7,164 bases of DNA from an uncultured bacterium (GTDB taxonomy: Bacteria > Hydrogenedentota > Hydrogenedentia > Hydrogenedentales > JAEUWI01), in assembly GCA_937895305.1 (NCBI GenBank), contig CALAXS010000577.1, positions 1 to 7,164 of the forward strand, read 5' to 3'. The position numbers and the translations under genes were made by a program. Each line of letters starts with the position of its first letter. The stretch's first letter is position 1. The notes beneath the pieces are model-generated. The model was not told the origin of the DNA and ran no database searches. It worked only from the letters and a program-made list of their open reading frames with translations. This document shows positions 6,041 through 7,164 of the stretch, piece after piece.

Positions 6041-6802
6041 TTACTTCTTGATTACTCTTGTGTCACATATATGATCATGCAACGCACGCTTCTCATCATC
6101 AAACGCCACGATGATATAGCCAATATAGAGAATCATGCCACTCAATATGTTGGCAAAGTATCGCCCAAACGCACGTCCATAGGTCAGCTTCTCCCCATTG
6201 GCACGAATCACTTTTAGGCCCAGGGCCATTTTCCCTGGAGTTGCACCGTACTTGCCGAGGAAAAAGACGGAATATATCAGGGGAATGGCATACGCCAACA
6301 GATAAAAAAGTCCACCAAAGCCCATCTCTAAGGACTCAGGATCCTCCGGGTCGAAGGTGCTGAACATAGCCCCCATAAAAACGAACATATAGATCATCAT
6401 GGGGATACCCGTAATGAGTCCATCGATGAGGACGGCTACGAAGCGCATCCAGAATCCGGCGTACTCCACCCCCGTTGCCACTGTGCCCCCCTCGCGAATC
6501 CGCTGAAAGAACACCGGCTTACACGCCGCGCACACATACCGCCCCTCATAGGCCACCAGATGCTCAACCGGAAAAGGTTGTGCACACTCTACACATTGAA
6601 GCATCGCCGCCGCAGAATGACCGGGCGTAGCCGCCCCAGCCGCATTCGGATTCACCACCTGCCCATAAGGCTGCCAATTCGGTAGCCCCGAATTCCAAAC
6701 CAGCGTATCCTCACGCACAATACCCTGTACCACCAAATCCCGAAACGCCTCCGAAGACACCGGACCCACCTGCTCCTGACCCCGCGCATAATACCATTCC
6801 AT
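6041..6802 (-). CDS. GYF_2 + zinc ribbon + RDD-domain membrane protein
   Basis: The 253-residue protein has three modules. Residues 1-50 are a GYF_2 domain (EWYYARG, QVGPVS at 11-16, DTLVWNSGLPNW at 32-43), a fold that in other families binds proline-rich peptides. Residues 67-94 are a small zinc ribbon, C70xxC73 and C91xxC94. From about 114 on is an RDD domain: YAGFWMRFVAVLIDG with R120 and D127, further hydrophobic helices, the KYGATPGKMALGLKV loop, and the FDDEKRALHDHICDTRV end. RDD proteins are multi-helix membrane proteins, mostly of unknown role, some linked to ion transport. A longer frame opens with TTG at 6841, but the ATG at 6802 has an AGGTG site 5 nt upstream and begins exactly at the GYF_2 domain, so I use it. 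The partner could be the Pro-rich tail of the protein encoded two genes downstream, which is inference. Domain calls are strong; the function is unknown. Confidence 0.9.
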   Translation of the reverse strand: MEWYYARGQEQVGPVSSEAFRDLVVQGIVREDTLVWNSGLPNWQPYGQVVNPNAAGAATPGHSAAAMLQCVECAQPFPVEHLVAYEGRYVCAACKPVFFQRIREGGTVATGVEYAGFWMRFVAVLIDGLITGIPMMIYMFVFMGAMFSTFDPEDPESLEMGFGGLFYLLAYAIPLIYSVFFLGKYGATPGKMALGLKVIRANGEKLTYGRAFGRYFANILSGMILYIGYIIVAFDDEKRALHDHICDTRVIKK

Positions 6803-6807
6803 AAGTG

Positions 6808-6812
6808 CACCT
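6808..6812 (-). promoter_or_regulatory. Shine-Dalgarno site that fixes the GYF_2/RDD start
   Basis: AGGTG (within GCAGGTG) on the minus strand lies 5 nt before the ATG at 6802. The upstream in-frame TTG at 6841 has no comparable site and would add 13 residues that are not part of the GYF_2 domain. Confidence 0.6.
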
Positions 6813-6858
6813 GCTTGCTCTGTTGTATAACCTTCCACCAAAACTACGTACCTAAACC

Positions 6859-6887
6859 AGTATTGCCATACGAGACCCCGAATTCAA
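6859..6887 (-). promoter_or_regulatory. Possible promoter of the three-gene membrane operon
   Basis: On the minus strand, TTGAAT (6887-6882) and AATACT (6864-6859) are separated by 17 nt, in the 99-nt gap upstream of the GYF_2/RDD gene. Each box matches the consensus at four of six bases. The gap might equally be read through from the upstream RDD gene. Confidence 0.25.
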
Positions 6888-6901
6888 GTCAGGTCTGCTC
6901 C

Positions 6902-7164
6902 CTACTTATACACCACCCGCGTATCACAGATACGATCATGTAGCATACGTTTTTCATCATCAAAGGCCGCCATGATAAAGCCGATGCCAAGAATAATAAT
7001 GCTCAGATTCTCTGCAAGGTTCCTGCAAAAAGCACGGAGATATGTAATTCTTTCACCACCAGGACGAACAATTTTTAAACCCAGCATCATTCTGCCGGGT
7101 GTGGCTGCGAATCGGCCTACAAAACATGTGCTATACATCAAAGGTAAAGCGAAAACCATAAATC
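6902..7164 (-). CDS. RDD-domain membrane protein, C-terminal fragment cut by right edge
   Basis: Only the last 87 codons are visible; the frame stays open at the right edge, so the in-frame ATG at 7159 need not be the true start. The visible part matches the C-terminal RDD segment of the neighbouring gene. By eye, about 50 of 82 aligned residues are identical, including the ATPG turn, LGLK, TY..AF.R, and the shared end FDDEKR.LHD.ICDTRV. Two hydrophobic helices are seen, one near the visible start and one around LSIIILGIGFIMAAF. It lies 99 nt upstream of its paralogue in the same direction, so the pair arose by tandem duplication or by repeated recruitment of the domain. Whether the missing N-terminus also has GYF_2 and a zinc ribbon cannot be told here. 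Confidence 0.85.
   Translation of the reverse strand, partial: FMVFALPLMYSTCFVGRFAATPGRMMLGLKIVRPGGERITYLRAFCRNLAENLSIIILGIGFIMAAFDDEKRMLHDRICDTRVVYK

Noticed and set aside
6803..6841. N-terminal extension of the GYF_2/RDD protein from a TTG codon
   Set aside because: The 13 extra residues are not part of the GYF_2 domain, the codon is TTG, and the ATG at 6802 has a better ribosome site.
6855..6898. AGACC / GGTCT inverted repeat upstream of the GYF_2/RDD gene
   Set aside because: It has five pairs with a 14-nt loop and no T-run. Chance matches of this size are expected in a window this long.

Overview
This is a bacterial window of seven protein-coding genes, of which the two at the edges are incomplete. 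It is gene-dense, with no gap above about 175 bases, and I see no RNA gene, insertion sequence or CRISPR array. The gene mix suggests an environmental bacterium of the Planctomycetota / Verrucomicrobiota / Lentisphaerota / Hydrogenedentota kind. It includes a Tat-exported Gfo/Idh/MocA oxidoreductase, a secreted protein with a calcium-type Asp loop, and GYF_2/RDD and zinc-ribbon membrane proteins. That placement is inference from gene content and is not secure at phylum level.

Layout. (1) Positions 1-961, minus: a class I SAM-dependent methyltransferase with an N-terminal zinc ribbon; its C-terminus runs off the left edge. (2) Positions 962-1136: a divergent intergenic region with a 7-2-7 inverted repeat. 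(3) Positions 1137-2801, plus: a full-length ABC-F ATPase, very probably EttA, the only plus-strand gene. (4) Positions 2806-3546 and 3589-4776, minus: a small secreted protein downstream of a Tat-signal Gfo/Idh/MocA oxidoreductase, probably co-transcribed. (5) Positions 4855-7164, minus: a compact run of four membrane-protein genes. In transcription order these are an RDD protein cut by the right edge, a GYF_2 + zinc ribbon + RDD protein, a zinc-ribbon/B-box-like membrane protein, and a two-helix membrane protein with a Pro/Ala-rich tail. The last three are separated by 8 nt and by a 4-nt ATGA overlap, so they are almost certainly an operon.

How the genes work together. EttA is a translation factor and has no evident link to its neighbours. 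The oxidoreductase and the secreted protein both carry export signals and may act together in the envelope, but the substrate cannot be read from the sequence. The membrane cluster is the least characterised part: the proteins combine protein-interaction or metal-binding cytoplasmic modules with membrane helices, and the two RDD proteins are tandem paralogues. It is the best candidate for an undescribed system, although nothing in the sequence gives its biochemical role. The plus strand is C-rich relative to G in most stretches I sampled, in both gene orientations. This suggests that the minus strand is the replication leading strand and that ettA is transcribed against the fork.
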